17,500 bases of DNA from Nymphaea colorata (lineage: Eukaryota > Streptophyta > Magnoliopsida > Nymphaeales > Nymphaeaceae): positions 7,501-25,000 of the forward strand of contig NW_022205204.1 in assembly GCF_008831285.2 (NCBI RefSeq), written 5' to 3'. The position numbers were made by a program, and so were the translations under genes. This document shows, piece by piece, positions 10,021-17,500 of this stretch; positions within the stretch are counted from its first letter, which is position 1; each line of letters opens with the position of its first letter. The notes beneath the pieces were generated by a model. It had not been told where the DNA came from, made no database searches, and saw nothing but the letters and a program-made list of their open reading frames with translations.

Positions 10021-10025
10021 AGGAG
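10021..10025 (+). promoter_or_regulatory. Shine-Dalgarno AGGAG of ndhE
   Basis: AGGAG lies 7 nt before the ATG at 10033. This is ideal spacing for the plastid anti-Shine-Dalgarno sequence, and it supports 10033 as the ndhE start over an upstream in-frame TTG at 10015. Confidence 0.75.
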
Positions 10026-10032
10026 TTGGTCA

Positions 10033-10338
10033 ATGATGCTCGAGCATGTACTTGTTTTGAGTGCCTATTTATTTTCTATTGGTATCTATGGATTGATCAC
10101 AAGTCGAAACATGGTTAGAGCACTTATGTGTCTTGAACTTATACTGAATGCTGTTAATATGAATCTCATAACATTTTCTGATTTATTTGATAGTCGCCAA
10201 TTAAAGGGAGACGTTTTCTCGATCTTTGTTATCGCTATTGCAGCCGCCGAAGCAGCTATTGGACCAGCTATTGTTTCTTCGATCTATCGTAACAGAAAAT
10301 CAACTCGTATCAATCAATCAAATTTATTGAATAAATAA
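10033..10338 (+). CDS. ndhE: NDH complex subunit E
   Basis: This is the NuoK/ND4L-type small membrane subunit of thylakoid NDH. It has 101 residues, the standard length, and three transmembrane helices. The sequence [21 protein letters not shown] is followed by [22 protein letters not shown], with the conserved helix Glu, and by [23 protein letters not shown]. The start at ATG 10033 is chosen from the strong AGGAG spacing and from family length; a second ATG follows directly at 10036. Pro78 (CCA, 10264-10266) replaces the Leu found in most relatives and may be restored by C-to-U editing. The gene is intact. Confidence 0.96.
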   Translation: MMLEHVLVLSAYLFSIGIYGLITSRNMVRALMCLELILNAVNMNLITFSDLFDSRQLKGDVFSIFVIAIAAAEAAIGPAIVSSIYRNRKSTRINQSNLLNK

Positions 10339-10990
<652 letters not shown>

Positions 10991-11039
10991 TACGTTACAA
11001 AAAACTCCCCTTGAATCCATTTGATTCCTCTTTACCGAC

Positions 11040-11084
11040 AAAAACCCGTACTCGATAAATAAAAAAATCCGAGCGCGGGTTTTT
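11040..11084 (+). terminator. Stem-loop between psaC and ndhD
   Basis: Arms aaaaacccg (11040-11048) and cgggttttt (11076-11084) pair perfectly. After a 2x2 internal loop, ctcg (11051-11054) pairs with cgag (11070-11073), closing an A-rich loop. The structure ends 32 nt before the ndhD ATG. It is likely to protect or define the psaC mRNA 3' end, or to mark the intercistronic processing site, rather than to terminate transcription. Confidence 0.7.
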
Positions 11085-11116
11085 CTGGTCAAATCAAAGT
11101 GTATTTTGTCTTTACT

Positions 11117-12618
11117 ATGAGTGATTTTTATTGGTTAACAATCATTGTTGTTTTGCCCATATCCGCGGGTTCCTTAATTGCTCTTTTCCCTCATAGAGGA
11201 AATAAGGTAGTTCGATGGTATACTATCTGTATCTGCTTATTTGAACTCCTTCTAACGACCTACGTATTCTGTTATCATTTTAAATTGGACGATCCATTAA
11301 TCCAATTGGAAGAAGACTTTAACTGGATAAATATTTTTGATTTTCACTGGAGACTCGGAATCGACGGACTTTCTATAGGACCCATTTTATTGACAGGATT
11401 TATCACTACTTTAGCTACTTCAGCGGCTTGGCCAGTTACCCGAAATTCGCGATTGTTCCATTTCCTGATGTTAGCAATGTACAGTGGTCAAATAGGATCA
11501 TTTTCTTCTCGAGACCTCTTACTTTTTTTCATCATGTGGGAATTAGAATTAATTCCTGTTTACCTACTTTTATCCATGTGGGGAGGAAAGAAACGTCTGT
11601 ACTCAGCTACAAAGTTCATTTTGTACACTGCAGGAGGTTCCATTTTTCTCTTAATGGGAGTTCTAGGTATGGGTTTATATGGTTCCAATGAACCAACATT
11701 AAATTTTGAAACATTAGCTAATCAATCGTATCCCGTGGCATTGGAAATAATATTTTATTTGGGTTTCCTTATTGCTTATGCTGTCAAATCACCGATCATA
11801 CCTTTACATACATGGTTGCCAGATACCCATGGAGAGGCGCATTACAGTACATGTATGCTTCTAGCTGGAATCTTATTAAAAATGGGAGCATACGGGTTGG
11901 TTCGGGTCAATATGGAATTATTACCCCACGCCCATTCCATATTTTCTCCTTGGTTGATGATAGTAGGGACTATTCAAATAATCTATGCAGCTTTAACTTC
12001 TCTTGGTCAACGCAATTTAAAAAAGAGAATAGCCTATTCTTCCGTATCTCATATGGGTTTCATAATAATAGGAATTAGTTCTATAACCGATGCGGGACTC
12101 AATGGAGCTATTTTACAAATCATCTCTCATGGATTTATTGGTGCTGCACTTTTTTTCCTGGCAGGAACAAGTTATGATAGAATACGTCTTCGTTATCTTA
12201 ACGAAATGGGGGAATAGCTATACTAATGCCAAGAATCTTTACGATGTTCAGTAGCTTCTCAATGGCTTCTCTCGCATTACCAGGAATGAGTGGTTTTGTT
12301 GCAGAATTTGTGATATTTTTGGGAATAATTACTAGCCCAAAATACCTTGTAATGTCAAAAATACTAATTACTTTTGTAATGGCAATTGGAATGATATTAA
12401 CTCCTATTTATTCATTATCTATGTCACGCCAGATGTTCTATGGATACAGGTTATTCAATGTTCCCAAGTCTCACTTTGTGGATTCTGGACCACGAGAAAT
12501 CTTTATTTTGATGTGTATCCTTTTACCTATAATAGGTATTGGTATTTATCCAGATTTCGTTCTTTCACTATCAGTTGACAAGGTAGAAACTATTCTATCT
12601 AATTACTTTCATGGGTAG
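11117..12618 (+). CDS. ndhD: NDH complex subunit D, one apparent -1 frameshift
   Basis: This is the NuoM/ND4-type, antiporter-like proton-pumping subunit of thylakoid NDH. The ATG at 11117 gives [19 protein letters not shown], aligned with the usual start, which in many eudicots is an ACG needing RNA editing; here it is genomic ATG. Landmarks are [45 protein letters not shown] (conserved Glu142), [37 protein letters not shown] and [14 protein letters not shown]. The frame closes at a TAG (12215-12217) just after a G5 run (12208-12212). One more G gives [13 protein letters not shown] and continuity to the TAG at 12616-12618. The restored length is 500 residues, the family value. About 14 hydrophobic helices are apparent. 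Codons 128, 225, 433 and 437 are TCA at positions known as Ser-to-Leu editing sites in other plants. Confidence 0.96.
12208..12212 (+). other. ndhD: Apparent frameshift in ndhD (G5 run)
   Basis: As written, the sequence reads YLNEMGE-stop. With six G it reads [21 protein letters not shown], the conserved NdhD sequence. The single-base shortfall in a G run is the same as at the two ndhH breaks. Confidence 0.9.
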
Positions 12619-12781
12619 CTTTCATGGATGGATTTTTTTATGGTTATGGGCAGCACAGAAGATCCAATCCAATAATCCTGCACTGCTGTTTACAAACAAA
12701 TCAATCGTTGGCTAGACCAATCAAAAGGAAAAGAAGATTTTTCCTTCTATCAAGTCAAAAATGCAATTAAATGAAGGAAAT

Positions 12782-12837
12782 TGTAATCAGAAATATCTGT
12801 AGTTTTTATTATTTAACTACAGATATTTCTGATTACA
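12782..12837. terminator. Perfect 23-bp-arm hairpin between convergent ndhD and ccsA
   Basis: The arm 12782-12804 (begins tgtaatcag, ends ctgtagtt) and the arm 12815-12837 (begins aactacag, ends ctgattaca) are exact reverse complements. The loop is the 10-nt AT-only sequence tttattattt. Because the structure is symmetrical, it can form in both transcripts. It lies 163 nt after the ndhD stop and 144 nt after the ccsA stop. In plastids such hairpins normally stabilise mRNA 3' ends against exonucleases. Confidence 0.88.
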
Positions 12838-12877
12838 TATATATCTTTCACCTTATACATATAATGTATAAATGAGA

Positions 12878-12907
12878 TAATAATATTATGGTTAATAATA
12901 TTATGGT
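12878..12907. repeat. 2 x 15-bp tandem repeat
   Basis: The unit taataatattatggt occurs exactly at 12878-12892 and 12893-12907. A shorter gtatatgaga-type motif recurs just downstream. Confidence 0.9.
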
Positions 12908-12981
12908 ATATGAGAGGGGTATATGAGAATGAAAGGGTATGTGTACAATCTTTCTATGTATTCTGCAGTTTTTTTCTTCAA

Positions 12982-13908
12982 TTAGATGTTTAATGTGAAT
13001 GAACCATAACTATGTAGCCCTCTTCCTAATAGATTGACCCCAAAATAGCAGATCCAAATTATAAGAAATCCCATAGAAGCCACAATTGCTGAATTTGCAC
13101 CTTGCAAACTTTTATTTGTTCTAGTATGTAAATAAATCGCGAATACGGTCCAAGTAATAAATGCCCAGGTTTCTTTGGGGTCCCAATTCCAATAAGATCC
13201 CCATGCCTCATTAGCCCATACTGCTCCTGAAAGAATACCTATAGTTAAAAGGGTAAAACCCAAGCCAATGACACGATAACTCCAAGAATCCAATCGCTGA
13301 GTCAATTGATACCTGTGATAATTTCTAAACGAAAAATTCACGTATTGGGTCTCATCAAAAGAAAATGAACTAATTAATAAATGATTGGTTTTACCGAAAA
13401 TATCTATCTTTCTTCTAAACGTAATGACCAGGAGAGTTATGGATAATAATGATCCACATAAAAGAGCTGCATAGCTCAACAACATCATACTTACGTGCAT
13501 CATTAACCAACGGGATTGGAGAGCAGGCACTAATATTGCGGATTGATGCATTTTAGTTAAAAGACCCGAAGTGGCAAAGCCTTGGGTTAAAATAGCGCTT
13601 GGGGCGGTTATTTTACTGAAAAAATTCTTATAGTTTCTAAAATATGGAACTATATGAATAAGGGAGAAACTCCATGAAAGGAACATTAATGATTCATATA
13701 GATCACTTAATGGTACATGTCCCGAATAAATCCAACGAGTAACTAATAATCCTGTTATACAGAAAAAAGTAGCTATCATGCCTTTTTCTGACGAATCACA
13801 TAGTCCTACAATTTCATAGACCAAGGTCATCAGATGAGTAGGAATCACAATTGAAATGATCGAAAAAGATATGTGAGTTAATATATGTTCTAAAGTTGCA
13901 AATATCAT
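12982..13908 (-). CDS. ccsA: Cytochrome c haem attachment protein CcsA
   Basis: This is a thylakoid membrane protein of the system II cytochrome c maturation pathway. It handles haem for attachment to cytochrome f and c6. The ORF gives 308 residues from the ATG at 13908 ([16 protein letters not shown]); a TTG two codons upstream is not the start. The tryptophan-rich haem motif [13 protein letters not shown] lies at about residues 236-248, with conserved His in [16 protein letters not shown] and GLHSYGSF. Several hydrophobic helices are visible. The length is near the lower end of the family (about 308-330), because the variable hydrophilic region around residues 165-200 is short. It is intact. 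It is convergent with ndhD and lies 115 bp after trnL-UAG in its own transcription direction. Confidence 0.96.
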   Translation of the reverse strand: MIFATLEHILTHISFSIISIVIPTHLMTLVYEIVGLCDSSEKGMIATFFCITGLLVTRWIYSGHVPLSDLYESLMFLSWSFSLIHIVPYFRNYKNFFSKITAPSAILTQGFATSGLLTKMHQSAILVPALQSRWLMMHVSMMLLSYAALLCGSLLSITLLVITFRRKIDIFGKTNHLLISSFSFDETQYVNFSFRNYHRYQLTQRLDSWSYRVIGLGFTLLTIGILSGAVWANEAWGSYWNWDPKETWAFITWTVFAIYLHTRTNKSLQGANSAIVASMGFLIIWICYFGVNLLGRGLHSYGSFTLNI

Positions 13909-14023
13909 AAACAATCATTTTTTGTTTTTATAGTTATAAAAAAAGGGAACCCTTCCTTAATTACCGAATGTAAATATGGTATCGAATTAAAGGATCCGTT
14001 GTGTCCTTTTTTGTTTTAGAGAA

Positions 14024-14103
14024 TGCCGCCACTCGGACTCGAACCGAGATGCTCTAGCACTGCTTCCTAAGAACAGCGTGTCTACCGATTTCACCATGGC
14101 GGC
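14024..14103 (-). tRNA. trnL-UAG: tRNA-Leu (anticodon UAG)
   Basis: The - strand reads GCCGCCATGGTGAAATCGG through TAGACACGCTG, then the anticodon loop CTTAGGA (anticodon TAG), then a long variable arm and GGTTCGAGTCC. It ends GGCGGC plus discriminator A. The acceptor arms GCCGCC and GGCGGC pair perfectly. The variable arm is of the class II (Leu) type. Total length is 80 nt, with CCA not encoded. The fourth base pair of the anticodon stem is a U-G wobble (CTGTT pairing with AGCAG), where C-G is more usual. Confidence 0.97.
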
Positions 14104-14523
14104 TTGTTCGAAGTAATACTAACTCATGCATATTCAATCGTCGATATTGAGAGGTTCAATGCAATTGCAATAGATGATTATTGAATCAATCGAAGAATAG
14201 CCATTCAAGTCAATATTTGAAGGTTCCATAATTGTTACTAGCTTACCTTAAAGCTTAGTAATAGTGAATCGATGGGGAAAATAGTGAATCGATGGGGAAA
14301 ATGGCAATCCCCATCTCGCAAATCATATAAAAATGCACTCTATTCACTATATTGAACCTTGTATCTTGCGTCTAATAACGCCCTTTAAAACACAAATAGT
14401 GCCATTTTGAGGGCCCAATATATGATACAGAATCATTAATTTATCCAATCATTGATTGATGTTGATTTAGATCATTTGAAGGGTTTCTTATCACATTATT
14501 ATTTATTCTTTGCTTTTTTTATT
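14104..14523. other. rpl32-trnL spacer
   Basis: This is a 420-bp AT-rich spacer, known in plants as one of the fastest-changing plastid regions. It contains a 2 x 20-bp tandem repeat (14261-14300). It also contains an imperfect stem formed by ttactagctt (14235-14244) and aagcttagtaa (14251-14261) with one bulged base. A 7-bp inverted repeat joins gatgggg (14291-14297) and ccccatc (14309-14315). No gene is seen. Confidence 0.8.
14261..14300. repeat. 2 x 20-bp perfect tandem repeat
   Basis: The unit atagtgaatc gatggggaaa occurs exactly at 14261-14280 and 14281-14300, with no spacer. It is probably a recent slippage duplication. Confidence 0.97.
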
Positions 14524-14682
14524 TCATTTTTTTTGTCGTACAAAAAAACCTTTTGAATAACCGGTAGAAATGGATTTAGCTAAAGAAAAAGCTTTTACCG
14601 CTGCCCAATATCCCTTTCTCTTCCAAAAATTTCTACGAATATGCTTTTTTGATATAGAAGTACGTTTTTTTGGAACCGCCAT
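14524..14682 (-). CDS. rpl32: 50S ribosomal protein L32
   Basis: This gene encodes plastid ribosomal protein bL32, a small basic large-subunit protein. The - strand ATG at 14682 opens a 52-residue ORF that starts [26 protein letters not shown]. It continues with [23 protein letters not shown] and ends at the TGA at 14524-14526. The N-terminal MAVPKKRTS and the WKRKGYW motif identify it. The length is within the family range (about 50-60 residues). Long A and T runs in the gene (up to 8) are in frame, unlike the broken genes to the left. It lies upstream of trnL-UAG and ccsA on the same strand. Confidence 0.95.
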   Translation of the reverse strand: MAVPKKRTSISKKHIRRNFWKRKGYWAAVKAFSLAKSISTGYSKGFFVRQKK

Positions 14683-15800
14683 GCAAAAATGAACTTTTCT
14701 AAGTTGAATGTGAAAGACATGTATTGTTCAAAATAGATCATTAATTCTTTCTATTCATATATCTATTATTTAGTTTATAGATTTTCTTCATAACATACAA
14801 ATATGCGCATATAGCATATAATAGGGACTAAACTAAATTATTGCTAGGGACTCAAACTCAAGTTGGAGAATAAAAAGAAAGGAGATTCGATTCGCTAGGT
14901 ATAACTCTCATAGAAAAAAATAGTTATCTTTTTTCTCTTTTTGAAGTATTCATTATCATTATTATTGCATACAATGAAAATCTCAGAAGAAAGAAAATTG
15001 TACTAATTGTTTCATATCTCCATTCATTAGGATCGATGGTATCAACTACCGATGAAATCGACCCCCGCAGATAAATAATATAAAAAGAAAAATAAATAAA
15101 ATAAAAGGTTACAATTCCTATCTCAGTCTATTTCAAATAGACCATATATATAACCTACATATACCTACCGTCGTAATACATTTAATAACAATAACCAGAA
15201 ATTAATTACCTACATGAGATAAAACAATAAGATTTTCTCTACCAATTGATCCCATTAAAGCATAGCGCCCCCACGATTCGAATAATACTTTTGTTCAATG
15301 ATCCATTACTTGAACATTACTTGAACTTGATTAAGGCAATTTAAGTAACCTCTTACTTCACCTTCTTACTTCACCCATATGGGAGGTTACAAGTATCATA
15401 GAATTTCCCACAAGTTCTGGTGGAAGCCAATCAATCAGTTTCAAATTAAATTTAAATTAGTTAATGATTTTGGATAAAAGATCTTGTTGGGTTGAGTTAT
15501 TTGCGGATCTCATGATCCATATCAAAAGCTAATAATTACTTCACCCCTAGTATTAAGCAATAATTTGCTTAATTATATCATTTGACCAATTCAATTGTAA
15601 CTCCTTGGGTCAAATTTTAAATAGTCGAGGAAGAGCGAGATTAATAAAAAAGAATATTCTTTTCGTATCCTTATTTTGGTTTGTGTTAAAAAAAAAATAA
15701 ATAAGAACTGGTGATGAATGTGAATTGGGAACAATAATTAATATAATTAATTAGAAGAAAATAGAGGAAAAAGGTTTGATTTAATTTTATTATTATGGTT
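14683..15800. other. rpl32-ndhF divergent spacer (1.1 kb)
   Basis: This is a long AT-rich region between the divergently read rpl32 and ndhF, so it must hold the 5' ends of both. I could not identify promoters securely. Visible structure includes the palindrome atatgcgcatat (14801-14812) and a 2 x 11-bp repeat of attacttgaac (15305-15326). There is also an imperfect 13-bp repeat of tcttacttcacc (about 15351-15375), the hairpin attaagcaa/ttgcttaat (15552-15573, 4-nt loop) and an A10 run at 15688-15697. No gene is seen. Confidence 0.75.
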
Positions 15801-17500
15801 ATGGAACGCACATATCAATATGCATGGATTATACCTTTCGTTCCGCTTCTAGTTACTATGTTAATAGGATTGGAACTCCTGCTTAATCCGACAGCAACAA
15901 AAAATATTCGTCGTATATGGGCTTTTCCCGCTGTTTTATTGTTAAGTATAGTTATGGTCTTTTCCACTAAGCTGGCGATCCAGCAAATCAATGGTAGCTC
16001 AATTTATGAATATCTATGGTCTTGGAGCATCACTAGTGATTTTTCCTTAGAATTCGGCTACTTGATTGATCCACTTACTTCTATTATGTCGATATTAATC
16101 ACTACTGTTGGAATCCTGGTTCTTATCTATAGTGATAATTATATGTCTCATGACCGAGGATATTTGAGATTTTTTGCTTATATGAGTTTTTTCAATACAG
16201 CGATGCTGGGATTAGTTACTAGTCCCAATTTGATACAAATCCATATTTTTTGGGAACTAGTGGGAATGTGTTCCTATCTGTTAATAGGTTTTTGGTTTAC
16301 CCGACCAATTGCAGCAAATGCCTGTCAAAAAGCGTTTGTGACCAATCGTGTGGGGGATTTTGGTTTATTATTAGGAATCCTAGGTTTTTATTTAATAACA
16401 GGTAGTTTCGAATTTCAGGATTTATTCGAAATATTCAATGATTCGATCATTAATAACAATGAGATGAATTCCTCATTTGCTACGCTTTGTGCCTTCTTAT
16501 TATTCCTCGGTGCAGTTGCTAAATCTGCGCAATTCCCACTTCATGTATGGTTACCTGATGCTATGGAGGGACCCACTCCTATTTCGGCTCTGATACATGC
16601 GGCTACTATGGTAGCCGCAGGAATTTTTCTTGTAGCTCGGCTTCTTCCTCTTTTCATAGCCATACCTTACATAATGAATATCATATCTTTGATAGGTGTA
16701 ATAACGGTACTATTAGGAGCTACCTTAGCTCTTGCTCAAAGAGATATTAAGAGAAGTTTAGCTTATTCCACGATGTCTCAATTGGGATACATTATGTTAG
16801 CTTTGGGTATAGGTTCTTATCGAGCCGCTTTATTCCATTTGATCACTCATGCTTATTCTAAAGCATTATTGTTTTTAGGGTCTGGATCAATCATTCATTC
16901 CATGGAACCCATTATTGGGTATTCTCCGACTAAGAGTCAGAACATGGTTCTTATGGGCGGTTTAACTAAATATATGCCAATTACAAAAACAACTTTTTTT
17001 TTAGGTACACTTTCTCTTTGTGGTATTCCACCCCTCGCTTGTTTTTGGTCCAAAGACGAAATTCTTAATGATAGTTGGTTGTATTCACCGATTTTTGCGA
17101 TAATAGCTTTCTACACAGCAGGATTAACTGCATTTTATATGTTTCGTATGTATTTACTTACTTTCGAAGGGCATTTACGTAGTCATTTTCAAAATTACAG
17201 CGGACACACAAATAGTTCCTTCTATTCAATATCCATATGGGGGCAAGAAGGTTCCAAACCTGTTAGCAGCAATTTGCTTTTAACAACAAGGAATAATAAT
17301 GACAAGTCCTCCTTTTCCAATTGCTCGTTTTCTAATACATATAAAATTGCCGGTTATGTAAGAACCATGCGATCATCTTTTAGTACTCATTTTTTCAAAA
17401 AAGACTCTCATACTTTACTATATCCGCATGAATCGGACAATACCATGTTATTTCCCCTGCTTATATTGGCCATATTTACTTTGTTCGTTGGATGCATAGG
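15801..17500 (+). CDS. ndhF: NDH complex subunit F, 5' part (runs off the window)
   Basis: This is the NuoL/ND5-type distal proton-pumping subunit of thylakoid NDH. The window holds 566 codons of a protein usually near 740 residues. The frame stays open to the edge, without a break. The chosen ATG at 15801 gives [16 protein letters not shown], aligned with the usual start; another in-frame ATG lies two codons earlier at 15795. Landmarks are [37 protein letters not shown] (Glu152), [83 protein letters not shown] and [19 protein letters not shown]. They are followed by the variable hydrophilic loop and [12 protein letters not shown]. Ser97 (TCG, 16089-16091) is at a site edited Ser-to-Leu in other plants. 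The right end faces an inverted-repeat boundary, by analogy. Confidence 0.97.
   Translation, partial: MERTYQYAWIIPFVPLLVTMLIGLELLLNPTATKNIRRIWAFPAVLLLSIVMVFSTKLAIQQINGSSIYEYLWSWSITSDFSLEFGYLIDPLTSIMSILITTVGILVLIYSDNYMSHDRGYLRFFAYMSFFNTAMLGLVTSPNLIQIHIFWELVGMCSYLLIGFWFTRPIAANACQKAFVTNRVGDFGLLLGILGFYLITGSFEFQDLFEIFNDSIINNNEMNSSFATLCAFLLFLGAVAKSAQFPLHVWLPDAMEGPTPISALIHAATMVAAGIFLVARLLPLFIAIPYIMNIISLIGVITVLLGATLALAQRDIKRSLAYSTMSQLGYIMLALGIGSYRAALFHLITHAYSKALLFLGSGSIIHSMEPIIGYSPTKSQNMVLMGGLTKYMPITKTTFFLGTLSLCGIPPLACFWSKDEILNDSWLYSPIFAIIAFYTAGLTAFYMFRMYLLTFEGHLRSHFQNYSGHTNSSFYSISIWGQEGSKPVSSNLLLTTRNNNDKSSFSNCSFSNTYKIAGYVRTMRSSFSTHFFKKDSHTLLYPHESDNTMLFPLLILAIFTLFVGCI

Larger units (their letters stand above)
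12619..12981. other. Convergent ndhD-ccsA spacer
   Basis: This is 363 bp between the two stop codons. It contains a perfect 23-bp-arm hairpin (12782-12837) and a 2 x 15-bp tandem repeat (12878-12907). No coding potential is seen. Confidence 0.8.

Noticed and set aside
11099-11116. GTG at 11099 as the ndhD start
   Set aside because: The ATG at 11117 aligns with the family start and gives the standard 500 residues after frame restoration.
12782-12837. Inverted repeat as a miniature transposon (MITE)
   Set aside because: The arms enclose only 10 nt, no target-site duplication is seen, and the location between convergent stops fits a 3' RNA hairpin.

Overview
This window is plastid (chloroplast) DNA from a land plant, almost certainly a flowering plant. 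It covers most of the small single-copy (SSC) region. The evidence is the gene content and order ycf1 - rps15 - ndhH - ndhA (one group II intron) - ndhI - ndhG - ndhE - psaC - ndhD on the + strand, then ccsA - trnL(UAG) - rpl32 on the - strand, then ndhF on the + strand. This is the standard angiosperm SSC read in the orientation opposite to most published maps. A complete set of SSC ndh genes and psaC points to a photosynthetic plant. The ndhD start is a genomic ATG, not the ACG of many eudicots, and the general look of ycf1 and ndhF hints at a magnoliid, monocot or other non-core-eudicot lineage. That placement is a low-confidence inference.

Layout: 1-4205 is the 3' three quarters of ycf1 (Tic214), whose 5' end lies left of the window. 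4206-4645 is a spacer with three perfect 29-bp tandem repeats. rps15 follows at 4646-4909. The ndhH-ndhA-ndhI-ndhG-ndhE-psaC-ndhD cluster occupies 5048-12618. The 363-bp spacer between the convergent ndhD and ccsA holds a perfect 23-bp-arm hairpin. ccsA (12982-13908), trnL-UAG (14024-14103) and rpl32 (14524-14682) lie on the - strand. After a 1.1-kb AT-rich spacer, ndhF starts at 15801 and runs off the right edge.

How the genes work together: ndhA, D, E, F, G, H and I encode membrane and connecting-arm subunits of the thylakoid NDH complex, which carries out cyclic electron flow around photosystem I. psaC supplies the FA/FB iron-sulphur protein of photosystem I, the source of reduced ferredoxin for NDH. 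ccsA attaches haem to c-type cytochromes (cytochrome f). ycf1 is assigned to the inner-envelope protein import machinery. rps15, rpl32 and trnL-UAG serve plastid translation.

The most noteworthy observation concerns data quality. ycf1 (three sites), ndhH (two sites) and ndhD (one site) are each broken by frameshifts that all correspond to one missing base, every one at or beside a homopolymer. Reading across them gives family-length proteins of normal sequence. Since ycf1 is normally essential and the neighbouring genes are intact, under-called homopolymers are a better explanation than gene decay. I found no previously undescribed system. Other points of interest are many codons that look like C-to-U RNA editing sites, several strong hairpins and a few short tandem duplications.
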